64,000 nt of DNA, taken from positions 9,720,794-9,784,793 of the forward strand of contig NW_020954548.1 of NCBI RefSeq assembly GCF_900497805.2, in the 5' to 3' direction. Position numbers and translations under genes: made by a program. The DNA comes from Vombatus ursinus. Its lineage: Eukaryota; Chordata; Mammalia; Diprotodontia; Vombatidae. Shown piece after piece: positions 11,100-22,880 of this stretch (positions within the stretch are counted from its first letter, which is position 1; each line of letters opens with the position of its first letter). The notes beneath the pieces were generated by a model that did not search any database, was not told the DNA's origin, and was given only the letters and a program-made list of their open reading frames with translations.

Positions 11100-13290
11100 G
11101 TTATATATTCAACTACTCGAACGATGAGTTGGAAATCTGTTCTTGGTTATGGGAGTATTCTCTCCAACAACACAAATCACAACTCACCCATGCCTACCAA
11201 GCCTGCGAGATTCTTGTCCAGGTAATCCCATAAATTCATCACAGAGCATCCAGCCAACATCCCTGGGGTCTTTATATCTTTCTCCTAATATCATAAAGAT
11301 GCCAATGGATTATTTAATCTATCGCTTATCCCTCACTCTTTATTTTTCTTTATATAGTATTTTATTTTTCTCCAATTACATGTAAAAACAATATCCAACA
11401 TTCTTTTTTAAAATTCTGAGTTCCAAATTCTCTCCCTCCTCCACCCCCCTCATTTAAAAGGTAAGTAATTTAATATAGGTTATGCATATGTAGTATTAGT
11501 CATATTGTAAAAGAAAGCACAGGTCAAAAAAAATTTTTAAAAAGGATGCTTCAATCTATATTCAGACTTCATCAGTTCTTTCTCTGGGGATGGATGGTAT
11601 TTTATATCATAAGTCCTTCAGAGTTGTTTTGGATCAATTTATTGCTGAGAATAGCTAACTCATTCACAGTTGATCATTTTACAATATTGCTGTTACTGTG
11701 TACAATGTTCTCGTGGTTCTACCCTCATTTCACTTTGCTTCAGTTCATATGAGTCTTTCCAGGTTTTTCTGAAAGCATCCTGCTCATCATTTCTTATAGC
11801 ACAATAGTATTCTATCACAATCATATACCACAACTTGTTCAGTCATTCCCCAATTGATGGGCATCCCTTTCTAATTTCCAATTCTTTGCCACCAGAAAAG
11901 ATCAGCTATAAATATTTTTGTACATAAAGATTCTTTTCCCTTTGATTTTTTATCTCTTTTGTATCTTTCCCTCTTGTCAGCTGGCCAGTCCACTGTCTTT
12001 TATACATTTATTTTATGACATCCTTCACATTGCTTTTCCTTTATTATTCCTTGTTTGTGATGTGTGTTTGTGATTGCCTTTCTATACCCTCAATGTCCCT
12101 CTTCATTGCCTTTTGGGTGATCCTCAACTTATATTCTCCAGAGGCTGTTGTATTCCATGATTCACAGCTATACATCAACCCTGAAAGAATAATGGTATTA
12201 AAAAGATGGACCTTTATTTTTGACAGAGAATTTGAGATCATTCAAGAACATTGATTTCCCAAAGGCAATTCATCCTGCTCTATTCTTCCTGTTCAGTTCT
12301 GGGCCAACTCATTATCCATTTGCTGAGTCTGCCCAGGAGAGATATAATGGCAGACAAATTGCACATTCGGCTGCATGTTACAAACTGGACAATAGGCATT
12401 CTTGACCTGCTTGGCTTTTCTGATGTGAATGGTTATGGCTCTCACCCTACAGAATCCTGAATATTATAGGATTTGATGTAACCCAAACAATGTCATTGGT
12501 AAACAGAAGTATCTAGAAAATTTCACTATCCATAAGGAATCCCTCTTCAATTTAAACTAGGCCATGGATATTTTCTATGACAGTAACAAACATCTTTAGT
12601 GATCTTTCATCTCCCCATTTAATGTTTTTTTATGTTATTAATTATCAGAGGGTAACTGAACAAGGCTACCTCAATCGTTATGACTCTCAAGGAATCTTGG
12701 GCGATTTTGACATGTGAGCAGGAGATACCTCATTACAGGAGCACTTTTAAACACCATTTTGCTCTCCCAAATCCAATGCTTTGTTCATATGGTTGACAAA
12801 AAATATGCACAATAGAATCTTGTATTCTTTACACTTTTCAGGCAATTGTATCAAGGTAAAGATGTGATCTATTGTGGAAGATAACTTAGAAAAGGTCACC
12901 TGTTCACTTCCTATCCCTAATCAAGGATGTCCCAGATATGTATATAGATGTTTTACATAAGAAATTTGTGTAGATAGGAAAAAAGTCATTTGCTGATTTC
13001 TGTTACATTGGTTCTGTTTCATTGTCATTTTATTTGGAAATTGTTTTGACAATAAGATCTGAGATTTTTTTCTGTATCCAGATACCTTGAAAATTGATTA
13101 TTGTTGTCCTCAAAATTGTGTTGCCTCCAGCACAGACCTCCTCTGTGTATATTTGGCCTAGTCCAGTTGCTTTTCTCACCGTTGTTTCTTCATGACCCAT
13201 TTCCATTTCTTCTACAACCATATGAAGGAATGTAATGTTACAATCCAAATGTAGAGTGCAAGTTCCATTGTCTTGGATAATGAAACAAAA
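11100..13290 (-). mobile_element. RTE (BovB-like) LINE, copy 1, split by L1
   Basis: On the minus strand, 12044-12241 reads through the C-terminal part of an RTE reverse-transcriptase ORF (segments like FNTIILSGLMYSCESWNTT and KLRITQKAMKRDIEGIER, where the family has LYGSETW and RRMERxMLGI). 11140-11340 aligns in order with 14660-14830 and with 61260-61480, the 3' UTR of two other RTE copies. 12810-12860 (cacttttcaggcaattgtat) matches 15640-15665. A minus-strand L1 interrupts it at 11340-11962. The coding region is broken in several places. Confidence 0.75.
11340..11962 (-). mobile_element. L1 LINE 3' end nested in RTE copy 1
   Basis: Left end is the L1 terminus (tttctccaattacatgtaaa); 11780-11910 is the antisense of the ORF2 C-terminus, including ccccaattgatgggcatccc (PSIGEW in the L1 frame). 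It is 5' truncated. Confidence 0.85.
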
Positions 13291-14111
13291 GTAAGAATGG
13301 AGAGTTGAATAAGTAAGTCAATCAGTTACCAGAACCCACTTAGAGTAAGTGGGAAAAAAAATACCCTGATACCCTATGAATCAAAAATTTTAGATTAAGC
13401 ACAAAATGTCTCATAAGAACATGGGTGGTGTTGACAGGAAGAGAGTTGGGACTGGTGGACAAAACTTAAACACCCCTATGGGGCTTCTATAAAACAGTGG
13501 ATTGGTGAAAAAGCAAGAGATAGAGTTTTGGAGTCAGGATGGATTATAAAGGTTTGGAAACCAAAAGGAAGAAGTGGGACCTCCAGAGCTGAACCAGAAA
13601 GAATTAGTAGCCCATGGACAAGCAGAGAAAAAAAATAGGAAGACAGAGCTGTGACAGAGAAGAAAAATATTAAGTGAGCCATCAACCGTACAGGCACCTA
13701 GGAGCAGCAGACTTGAGCTTAGAACACTAGTTGTACCCAACTCCTCAAGGACTAAGAGAAGTAATAAGAAAAGGTTTGCTCTTCGCTCTAACTTTTCTTC
13801 CTATTATTTGTCTACCAATAGACATAATAACATAGTATGTTGCTTCTTTATCCAAAATTTTGCCTCAACCACAACGAGGCCAGAGATTCACTAGTGATAG
13901 ATATCAGTGGTAATTAAGGCAGATAGCTAAAACCTCTGCCTCAGTCCTAGATATTTTCCTAACTGGGAACTTGGAGCAATTTAGATTATTCTATTAATTT
14001 TTCAACTAATATAAAGTAAAGGGAACCACATGGACCTGAGAAACCATTATATTACTGTATTACTATAGGCTTAAAATGAGCTTACCATTTTAACAGTGTC
14101 ATACTTAATAG
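13291..14111. other. No element recognised
   Basis: Mixed-composition sequence. Two overlapping minus-strand open frames at 13476-13740 match nothing known and have no gene-like context. No clear SINE or LINE signature until 14112. Confidence 0.35.
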
Positions 14112-14282
14112 CCATGACCCTGAGAAATTAATATCTCTGACTTAGTTGCCTCATCTGTAAACTAAGAATAATAGTACTTCACAGGGTCGTTGTGAGGATC
14201 AAATGAAATAACACATAAAAAAGCACTTTGCAAACCCTAACATTCTATATAAATGCTAGCTGTTATTGTTGTTGTTATACAG
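14112..14282 (+). mobile_element. MIR-type SINE, 3' two-thirds
   Basis: tgcctcatctgtaaactaag..ttcacagggtcgttgtgagg..gcactttgcaaaccctaac..tataaatgctagctgttatt, ending in a (gtt)n-like tail. Confidence 0.75.
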
Positions 14283-14324
14283 AGAAGAATAGGAAGATTT
14301 ATATGAACATTTTGAGGTGAAGAA

Positions 14325-14552
14325 ATTAGTTTGGTGGCGTAGAGAACAGAACACTATTCCTGGAATCAGGAAGACTTGATTTCAAATCCTGACTCAGACA
14401 CACCCAGTGTGAATCTGGGAATTTTCGTTTCTCTCAGCCTCAATTCCCAAACTGGTAAAATGGAGATAATAACATCACCATATAGAGTGGTTGTGAGGAT
14501 TAAGCGAGTGTCTTCCAAATCCTAACGTGTCATCTATACTATCATTATTTTT
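14325..14552 (+). mobile_element. MIR-type SINE, nearly complete
   Basis: Head tggtggcgtagagaacagaa, tRNA-like ggaatcaggaagacttgatt, core aatggagataataacatcac and gagtggttgtgaggatta, end tcatctatactatcattat. Confidence 0.7.
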
Positions 14553-16772
14553 ATGAAGAATACAAAAAAGAATGTATGAAGTGATTCAAAGTGAATAAAG
14601 TACAACCAAGGAAAGCAATATATACAATGGTTCAAATACTCTAATGGGTGTGTGATCTCATCAATTTGGGGTTAAAGATGCAAATAACAGTTCATCTATG
14701 CCTGCCTATCCTGTGTCCTCCTCTAAGTTCACCAGGGCTTCCCCACTCTTCTGATATTTCAAAGGTATCATCAAAGAATTCAGGCTATCTGTCTGTCATC
14801 CTTTATCCTTACCACATGACCAGTCTATCTTCTCTTCTTATCATACATTTCCTCAATGACATCTTTTTCTCATGTTTTTCTTTGAAAATCCTCATTAGTT
14901 AGCAGCAACAATCTGCTTACACATTCCACGCACATCTCCATTGTCTTATGTGTGATTTTTTTTATTTTTCAGAGACCGATGTATTCCATCTTTTGCTGCC
15001 ATATATAATACAGATAGAATATTGGTACTTTTAAAATGAACCTTTGTTACCCTGCAAAGTGTGGTATCATTAAAAGGTCTTTGGAATTTTCCAAAAGCAA
15101 TCAACCTGATCTATGGCTCCTGTTCAAATCCAGGAAGAACTCATTATCCATTTGTATTTTCTGTTGTACAGGCTCTACAAGATATCCATCCAAATGCATG
15201 TTATAATCTGGGAAATAGGCATTCTTCATCCACTTGGCCTTTCAAATATAATTTGTCAAATCCAGTATATTTAAATGGATACAAATACATTTTCTTGGGC
15301 TTCATACAAACAATGCAATGTCTTCTGATGAAACATCCAGAAACATCCAATGAAACATGCAGAAAATTCCTCTCACTTTGGACTTTGCCCTGGATCTCCT
15401 CAATCACAAAATTGAGGGCCATGAAACTCTGTTTTATGCCTCACCTGATGTTTATGATCAGAGGGTCATTGGATATGTTTATTTCAGTTGTTGCATCTCT
15501 TAAGGAAGCATGAATGATTTTGATGTATGGATGGAAGACACTGTTGGAAAACATCCTTTAAGGTACCACTATGCCCTACCAAATCAAATTATTTTCCATA
15601 ATCAATAAACAGTAAGTTGGATAAGATCCTCTATTCTCTACATCTTTCAGTTAATTGAAAAATAGTAAAAGTTTGGTTGTTTATTGAATATCACTTGTGA
15701 AAGTTTGCTTGTTTCTTTCTAATACCCGCTATGAAGATACCTTCAATTTCTGCATAGATGATTCACATAGAGATGATGTATTAAGGAAAAGTAGGCATAT
15801 GGGACAATATATCTCAATGTCTTCCTGGTCTCTGGTATTCATAAGGTGCAAATTTTCCCCATTCTTTCAGTATATTATCCTGCTTCAGTTACCTTCTATA
15901 TATAGCCTCACAATTGTATCTTTTCCCAAAAAAAGATCTATTACATATATATTTGGTCCAATCTGTTTTCCTTAGTTCCATTTCTACTCCCCTTTGAGTG
16001 CATCCAGGTCTGCAGTGTCAGGGTCCAAGTGTACTGGTTCTACTATGCTTGATATTGAAAAGTTTGCTATAATAATCTTTACAAACCTTTAAAAATGTTT
16101 TTCTATTTGTTACCCTCTCATGTTGATCCTTAAATGAGTTTGGAATGTCTTCCCTAAGAGAATATTTTGCTAAGATTTCTTTAAGTCATCTCTTACCATC
16201 TACCATTTCTCTCTTTTTTATGAGGTAATAGTGTTATTAATTATCTAGTATCCTTCTTGTAAGATTTTATAAACGTGTTTATACTCTAGACTGATATTGT
16301 TTTCTTTTTCCATTCCTCTCTGCTTGACAAGTAAGTAAAATTTTCCTAAGGTACTTTTGAGGCTCTTTTAATCTTCTTGTTGGGCTAACAGGTTTACATT
16401 AGTTAAATTTCACTATAAAGTAGTTTTAACAGATGTCAATGTCATTTCTAATGTCCATTTCTCATTTTTCATGGATAATTACTTTTTTAAATTGTTCAAG
16501 CTCAAAAATAAATAAATTGTTTAAATTCAAGTTGTTCAGTGATATATCATTTTTTTTATTTCTATCCCTTTAACTTTCCACTACAGATCTTTTTCTTTAT
16601 AAATTGGCTATCTAACTATACTCAGCCTATTATGGGATTACTTCCACATCAATAACAAGGCTTTTCTTGTCTGCTAAGATAAAATCTCTTTCATTTTTGT
16701 AATGGCATTTGATGCTCATCATATCCAGTGCCTACCAACTTTTTTCTCACAGAAAATGTTCATGATTTTGTA

Positions 16773-17055
16773 GAAATGTAGACATCAAAGACGAAACGGG
16801 ATAACCTGTACCTACAGTTGCTACATTGTGCCCACAGGTCAGACCTGAACCTGAGAAGGTTCTTTTCTCTCTCTTGCTCTAGCTCATGTAACCTTTCTGG
16901 GACTCTGTTTGTTCACCTGTAAAATGAAGAAGTTGGACTACGTGACCTCTAAAGGTTATTGCCCTATGTCAGTCTGGTGAAACCTATGGACCCTTCTCTG
17001 AGTCTTGTTTTTAAATACATAAAATATATACCATTACAAAGGACATCAATGACAC
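16773..17055 (+). repeat. Duplicated segment, copy A
   Basis: 16773-16958 matches 18766-18949 closely, including the identical stretch ggtcagacctgaacctgaga. Its end (tgtaaaatgaagaagttgg, gtgacctctaaagg) looks like a MIR-type core with an L3-like tail, but the upstream part is not a SINE head I know. 16970-17055 (ctatggacccttctctgag, tttttaaatacataaaat) is probably another old repeat. Confidence 0.6.
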
Positions 17056-17059
17056 TGGT

Positions 17060-17668
17060 TTTTTTTTCAATTTCTTAACATTTTTATTTAAAGGTTTAAG
17101 TTCCAAATTTTGTCTCTTCCCTCTGCCCCCGCTGAAGGTGGTAAGCAAACAGATATAGGTTATACATGTGCAATCATGTAAAATATTTCCATATTAGTCA
17201 TTTTATACAAGAAGACTTGAACAAAAGAAAAAATGAAAGAAAGAAAGTGAAAAATTGAATGCTTCAGTCTGTATTCAAAAATATCATTTCTTTCTCTGCA
17301 GGCAGATAGTATGCTTCATCATTAGTATTGGATCATTGTATTGCTGAGAAAAGTTAAGTCACAGTTCTTCTTTAAACAATATTGCTGTTACAGTGTACAA
17401 CATTCTCCTGGTTCTATTTACTTCACCATTCATCAGTTCATGCAAGTCTTTCCAGGTTTTTCTGAAATCATCCTGCTTGTCATTTCTTACAACACAATAA
17501 TATTCCATTACAATCACATACCACAGCTTGTTCAGCCATTCCCCAATTGATGGGCATCCCTTCAAAAGTTTCCAATTCTTAGCCACCACAAAAAGAGCTT
17601 CTATAAATATTTTTGTATAAATAGATCCTTTTCCCTTTTTGGATGTCTTTGGGATATAGACCTAGCAC
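17060..17668 (-). mobile_element. L1 LINE 3' end nested in RTE copy 2
   Basis: Minus-strand frame 17359-17589 is a well-kept L1 ORF2 C-terminus (CPSIGEWLNKLWYVIVMEYY; TWKDLHELMNGEVNRTRRM). The 3' UTR runs left to a T-rich stretch at 17060 that represents the poly(A) tail. 5' truncated. Confidence 0.85.
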
Positions 17669-18164
17669 ATACTGACATTAAGATGTAATTTTCACATACT
17701 CTTCCACAGACTCCTTGGCGATCCACAGTCCCCAGGTTAATAACCTTAGGTATAAAGGCATAGTGTTTCTGTGGGATCTGTAAGTCATTGGCCACTCTCA
17801 CTTCTTTTTCCTTAATAATGCTTTCATCTACCTTTCTTGACATCTTACCTTTTCCAATGACATCAACAAGTATTAGAGTGTATGCTGATTTAATGTGAAG
17901 GGCATTATGGGGTTCTTTGAAGAATTTCTCCACCTCTTCATTCTCAGAAACCAAGATTGGTATATAAGTTATAAATATTTTCATGATGGTCATTGGAGAG
18001 GATCTCACATTTAAAGTACCAACAACTTAGTATTTACTGATAGCCTAAAAACTGTGATTCTTTTGTCCCTTTTCCCCCATTCTTTCCCATCATGAACTCC
18101 AAACCTCCATTTAAGAAGAGATCACGGCTAAAACACCCTCTTCATCTCCCATCTGACGCACTAC

Positions 18165-18345
18165 ATTGGGATTGACTTCTTCTCCTTCCTGTATCCTCAT
18201 TTTTCAGTTTCCTTTTGTGTGTTTTCTCCCATTAGATTATAGGCTACTTGAGGTTAAAGAGTGTCTTTTTTTCTGTATTTGTATCCCCAGTGCTTAGCAC
18301 AGTGCCTGACACACAGTAGGTGCTAAATAATGTTTTTTGATTGAT
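18165..18345 (+). mobile_element. L2-type LINE 3' end
   Basis: ctcccattagattataggct..gtatttgtatccccagtgct..agcacagtgcctgacacaca..gtaggtgctaaataatg is the L2 terminus. The part before 18225 resembles 30990-31030 and may be a subfamily-specific 3' UTR. Confidence 0.7.
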
Positions 18346-18765
18346 AGACTGCCATCATCAATGCAGAAGCTGAAGTGGGCTGCATGTGACTGACAGCCAT
18401 GGTGTGTTTTACTTTGTTTCATGAGTTGCCACAACTAAAGAACTCATCACTCAGTGGTCAGCCTATTGGTGATGAGCCTTTCCATACTTAGGCTGGTTCT
18501 TGGAAAGCAAACATTCTATTGATAAGACCACTACTCAAAGCCATTCCAACATGGTAGAATCTGCCAAAGCTTAACTTCCACTAGCATTATCTTTTGAGAA
18601 CCTTTTGTCACTTCACAACACAATGAAGAGTCAGAGTAGAAAAATATAGAAGACTTTGCATGCATCTGTCACATAGGCCACCGAAACAGGATCTTCCAAG
18701 TATGAAGTGCTATCCACAACAGATGTTAGAACTCAGCTGTTATTTCAGACCTCACCCAATGCCCT
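18346..18765. other. Unclassified sequence, possibly an old repeat
   Basis: No motif I can assign. It is compositionally even (about 42% GC by eye), lacks simple repeats, and sits between an L2 end and a duplicated segment. The style recalls an old transposon, but I could not match it. Confidence 0.3.
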
Positions 18766-18990
18766 GAAATGTAGACAGCAAAGATGAAATGAGATAACCT
18801 GGCCCTACAGTTGCTGCATTGTGCCCACAGGTCAGACCTGAACCTGAGAAGGTTCTTTTCTCTCCCTCGTTCTAGCTCATGTAATCCCTCTGGGACTCTG
18901 TTTGTTCACCTGTAAAATGAAGAAGTTAGACTAAGTGACCTCTAAGGTTCCTTCTAGCTACAAATATATAATCTCACAATCCTGTGATGA
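18766..18990 (+). repeat. Duplicated segment, copy B
   Basis: Partner of 16773-16958, same orientation, about 2 kb downstream. It continues into an L3-like tail (ggttccttctagctacaaat..cacaatcctgtga), so the unit may be an unnamed SINE subfamily rather than a local duplication. Confidence 0.6.
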
Positions 18991-18994
18991 AGTA

Positions 18995-19225
18995 GCATGT
19001 GCAGCAGAAGGATCAAATTTGGAGTTAAGGGAAGGCAGCTTGGCAGAATGGACATAGTTTTTCCAGGAATACCTGTGTTCAAATGCTACACCCCTGACCC
19101 TTATTAGTAATGCCAAGCAAGTCAACTACCCTTTCCAAGCTTCAGTTTCCTCATCTGTAAAATTAGAATGTTGAACTGAATGGACTCTAAGGTCTCTTCC
19201 AGATCTAAATCTGTAATTAATCCTA
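18995..19225 (+). mobile_element. tRNA-core SINE with L3-like tail
   Basis: Head aaggcagcttggcagaatgg, then cttcagtttcctcatctgta, and tail ctaaggtctcttccagatct followed by taatcctatg. Confidence 0.75.
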
Positions 19226-19227
19226 TG

Positions 19228-19480
19228 TCCTATGACCTGGGTTCAAGTCCCAGCCTTGCCATTAATCATTTATGTGCTCTAGGACAAGTCACTTCAATCC
19301 CTCTGGTCTTAGTTTCCTCATCTGCAAAATGAAAGTTTTGAACTGCATGATCTCTAAATTCTCTACTAGTTTTAATGATCTAATGAGCTCTTTGGGCCTC
19401 TGTTTTCTCATCTTTATAATCGTGTAATCCATAAGGTACCTCCTGGCTCTAATCTCCTATAAATCTATGATATTTCATGT
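19228..19480 (+). mobile_element. tRNA-core SINE with L3-like tail, head-truncated
   Basis: gacctgggttcaagtcccag is the tRNA B-box-like part; cttagtttcctcatctgcaa is the core. A second tail-like stretch (ctcttt..cctctgttttctcatctt..ataaatctatgat) follows, so this may be two overlapping fragments. Confidence 0.65.
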
Positions 19481-19608
19481 TTCAAATGGTTGATTCCAAA
19501 ATGTAGCTTCATTAAAATCGACTGCTTTGTTCCCAAGGTCAATGAGGATACCCAACAAAAGGCAACAAAAAGAAGGGCCTATAGCCCCCAGGAAATTCAG
19601 AGGAATCT

Positions 19609-19634
19609 CCCCCCCCCCCCCCCCCCCCCGCCCC
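19609..19634. repeat. Poly-C run
   Basis: 21 C residues then G and four C. Length is likely unreliable in the assembly. The complement is a G21 run able to form G-quadruplex structures. Confidence 0.9.
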
Positions 19635-20837
19635 TACAAAAAGCATTACCTTTCAAAGACGCTGAATGTTAAGGAGCCCAAGCTACAAGTTGAAAACCAT
19701 GTCCTATTTTTGCATCTCCTTTGTAATAAATAAAAAACCCTTTCTATTTCAATATTTGGCATTGTGACAGGGTCTAAGAGGAACTGGAGAGATAATTAAT
19801 AAGGGCAGGAGGGGAAAGTGCAATTAAAAATGGCAAAGACTACTCCATAAATAAGTACTTCATACTGAGCAAGATTATTACAGAGACCTCCAGACTTCAA
19901 ACCTGAAATCAAATCACTCTGAATGGATAATTTGAGCATTATTGGGGGGGGGGGAAAGCCATCATGATTGCTAGCCCCTAAATTACAGAAAAACAAGATT
20001 TTATTCTGACCTCACCTTTGTGTCGGTTTAAATCAACAGAATAATCATGGCTTAGTCCCAGTAGGTCCAACCTTCCATAACCTCGAGATTTAACGTTCTT
20101 CATCAGATCTCTTAACCAGAAGAGAATGTAAGAACTCAGGTTCGTGAATGGTCCAGTCCAGAAGAAGTCTTTTCCAGGTGTTCTCGTCTCCCAACCTAGA
20201 CAACAGGGAGGTCAACATTCCCTGGCTTTTCTTTTTTTTTTTTTTTTTCATCTGAATAAGCTTCTTTAAAGGAAGCAGAAACTAGTTTGTGCACGTCTGA
20301 AAACCCAAGCCCCACCAGGATTGGAGCTGTCTGCACTTCTGGACCAATTTACCGAGCCCACTAAAGTATTTATGTTTCTTTCCATCTGAAAAGCCGTCCA
20401 CATGGTTGTCACTCATAGGAGAGCTTTTGGCTCCTGCCAGCTTAAATGGAATGATTCAAAACTGAATCATTTCCTGCAATTTAATTTCATAGCTGAATGC
20501 AAAGTATAGCGAGATAAGGTCACAAGGACACAGATCTATCTCCAGAAAGCTATCAACCTCCCCAGGCTGCTTTAAGGGGAAACTTAATTGGACACAGTAG
20601 GCTTGGCTATTGTTAGTCACATGAAAATGAGGGATGTAAGAGGATGGCTAGTGACCACCACCAGCTGACCCAGCCCAATGGTGATAAGTGTGCCTGGTTG
20701 TCACATATTCATAAAGATGGAAAGGACATGCCATATCACCATTAGCTATTTTGAGTAAGTGGCACTACTCTATGGACAGATAAACAACCAGAGAGAGAGG
20801 AAAACTATTGATGTATACCACACTAGGGCCTCGGGAA
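19635..20837. other. Repeat-poor block, no gene recognised
   Basis: Apart from a G9 run (19944-19952) and a T-run (20231-20249), no repeat is recognised. 20255-20720 is even in composition and resembles conserved non-coding sequence. It holds an inverted repeat at 20450-20471 (aatgattca, 4-base loop, tgaatcatt). Confidence 0.4.
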
Positions 20838-21085
20838 GATCATAGCACCTAGATCTGGAAGGGACTTTGGAGGCAATATAGTCTAACCATTTTACAGAAG
20901 GGAAAACTGAGACCCAAAGAAGGGAAATAACTTGCCTGAGTTATTATTGCATCAAGTAACATAACCAGGATGTTGAGTTTTTTCTTACTCTGTTTTTTCC
21001 AGAAACTCTAACAAAACAAGAGGTCCAGGGAGGTTAAGTGACTTACCCAAAATCAAACAGCTAGTAAATGGGATTTAAATCTTTT
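20838..21085 (-). mobile_element. MIR-type SINE fragments
   Basis: 20838-20975: agatctggaagggactttgg..cattttacagaagggaaaac..aataacttgcctgag. 21015-21085: ggaggttaagtgacttaccc..cagctagtaaatgggatt. Both are antisense MIR-type pieces separated by about 40 unassigned bases. Confidence 0.65.
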
Positions 21086-21099
21086 GGTCTTTTCCTGAG

Positions 21100-21312
21100 C
21101 ACAGGGCTGTAGTCAGGAATACCCAAGTTCACATTCAGCCTCAGACATTTACTAATGGTGTGATCCTGAGTAACTGAATCGCTTTCTGCCTCAGTTTCCT
21201 CAATTGTAAAATGGGGTTCATAATAGCACCTACTTCCTAGGGTTGTTGTGAGAATCAAATGAGATAATATTTATAAAGCACTTAGCACAATAGGCACATA
21301 ATAAATGCTTGT
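21100..21312 (+). mobile_element. tRNA-head plus MIR-like core SINE
   Basis: agtcaggaatacccaagttc, cctcagacatttactaatgg, tcagtttcctcaattgtaaa, gcacctacttcctagggttg, ataaagcacttagcacaata, ending aataaatgcttg. Confidence 0.8.
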
Positions 21313-21564
21313 TTCCTTTTTTTTCCTTCCCTCTCTACTCCCTTCTTTCTTCCCTTCCTGTCTTCCTTCATCCCATTGAAAACAAATGGGCAGATCCTAA
21401 ACCATATATATTTGTTTACCATTTATGGCCTACCAATTTTCAAAGCACATGTTATTTGGAGTTACCGGTCTCTTTTGGAAAACAATGACAGTGCCTACAA
21501 CATGTGCTAAGAATAACCTGAATTTTCCATGAGAGATGCAGACATCATGTTGGCTTCATCACAT

Positions 21565-21755
21565 AGAATGACAGAATTTTAGAGAGTGAAGCAATATTTG
21601 GGAATCCTTTTTTTACACATGGAAAAAATGAGGTCCATAGAGAGGGACTGATTTGCCCAAAGCCTCAAAGATAGGAAGTAGTAGATCCACAATATTAACA
21701 GGAAGGTCTTTTGACTGAAAGCCTGGTACAATTTAAACTAGATCACATTGCCCCT
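21565..21755 (-). mobile_element. MIR-type SINE with L3-like end
   Basis: agaatgacagaattttagag..atggaaaaaatgaggtccat..tgatttgcccaaagcc..ggtcttttgactgaaa, the usual antisense order. Confidence 0.65.
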
Positions 21756-22492
21756 TTAAAGCCATGGGTAAGAAAGCTTATGCCTTCAAGGTACAAAAGC
21801 TGAGAACTCTGTGTTCTCTGTCCCTAATGAGAACAGGACAAGAGGAAGCGACCCTAACCTGTAAACCTGAGGGATTTGGTAAGATATAAGGAAACAAATG
21901 CAAGAGATGATAAGCACTCTAATGGTTGAGAGTTTCATTGTCTATGGATTCTTACACATCCACAATGGAAATGCAGAAACTAAAGAACATCAAAGAAGAG
22001 CCAATTAATACCATCAGTTGGAGCCCTAATTGAACTGGGAATCTATCAAGATTTTTTAAATTCATTAAAAGCTAGACCTTCTAGATACTTACTGCCATCA
22101 AGATATTTCTAAGTGAGTAAAGAATTATTGTCATATGCTTTGAAAACTAGGTGGGTACTATTTGAAAAAAAAAGTCAATACTGCATTAATAACACAAGCT
22201 ATAGCTAAGATTAGTTGAAATAACAAAAAAAGCCTTGTTTTAATAGATGTTTCCTCATCTATTCAATTATAGGAGGGAAGATGGGTAGGGCATTGTATCC
22301 TCATTTTAAAGATGGAGAAACACATAGCTGGGATTTCATTGGTCTGAAATGGTTCCTCTGATGAACAGTACAGTACCTTCTGTGTGCCTTGTAGTCTTAA
22401 AAAGTTGTCTAAAGGCAAACAGAACTGCTCTCAGAGTCAGGGATACCTAAATTCACTAAATTACATGGAGAAAAAAAAACTCCAATTCTTCT
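21756..22492. other. No element recognised
   Basis: No gene or clear repeat. A short piece around 22290-22345 (tgtatcctcattttaaagat) may be MIR-derived. Confidence 0.35.
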
Positions 22493-22622
22493 AAAAGAAT
22501 ATAAGCTCCTCAGTAGAATACAGGTTTCTTGAGCGCAGGAATATTTTATATTTGTATACCCAGAACTTAGTGCAATGCTTTACACATAGTAGATACATAA
22601 TAAATGCTTGTTGAATTGAATT
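22493..22622 (+). mobile_element. L2 LINE 3' end
   Basis: agaatataagctcctcagta..tatttgtatacccagaac..gtgcaatgctttacacatag..aataaatgcttgttgaattg. Confidence 0.8.
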
Positions 22623-22689
22623 GAAATTGCCTTCCAGTCTGAAGATAAAATCAAATACAGAAATTGGTACTAGAAAAGGGAAAGGAAGA

Positions 22690-22880
22690 AAGGAATGAGC
22701 ATTTATATAGTGCCTATTATGTGCCAGGAACTGTGCTAAGCACTTAACAAATATTCTCTCATTTGATTTATACAACAACCCTGTGAGGTAGGTCCTATTA
22801 TTATACTCATTTTATAATTGAGGAAACTGAGGCAAACAGAGGTTAAGTGACTTGCCCAGGGCTACTCAGCTAATAAATGA
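22690..22880 (-). mobile_element. MIR3-type SINE, head-truncated
   Basis: tatagtgcctattatgtgcc, actgtgctaagcacttaaca, gaggaaactgaggcaaacag, ttaagtgacttgcccagggc, then loss of the head beyond ctaataaatgaggcag. Confidence 0.85.

Larger units (their letters stand above)
14640..18020 (-). mobile_element. RTE (BovB-like) LINE, copy 2, near full span, interrupted
   Basis: The minus strand carries, right to left, an endonuclease-region piece at about 17700-18015 (AYTLILVDVIGKGK where the family has TLILGDFNAKVGK; ENEEVEKFFKEPHNALHIKS), an RT-region stretch at 14950-16060 and a 3' UTR at 14640-14950 that aligns with RTE copy 1. Two pieces of other origin lie inside: 16773-17055 and an L1 at 17060-17668. 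Without them the span fits a roughly 3-kb RTE. Many breaks; not functional. The assignment of 16100-16770 rests on position more than on motifs. Confidence 0.6.
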
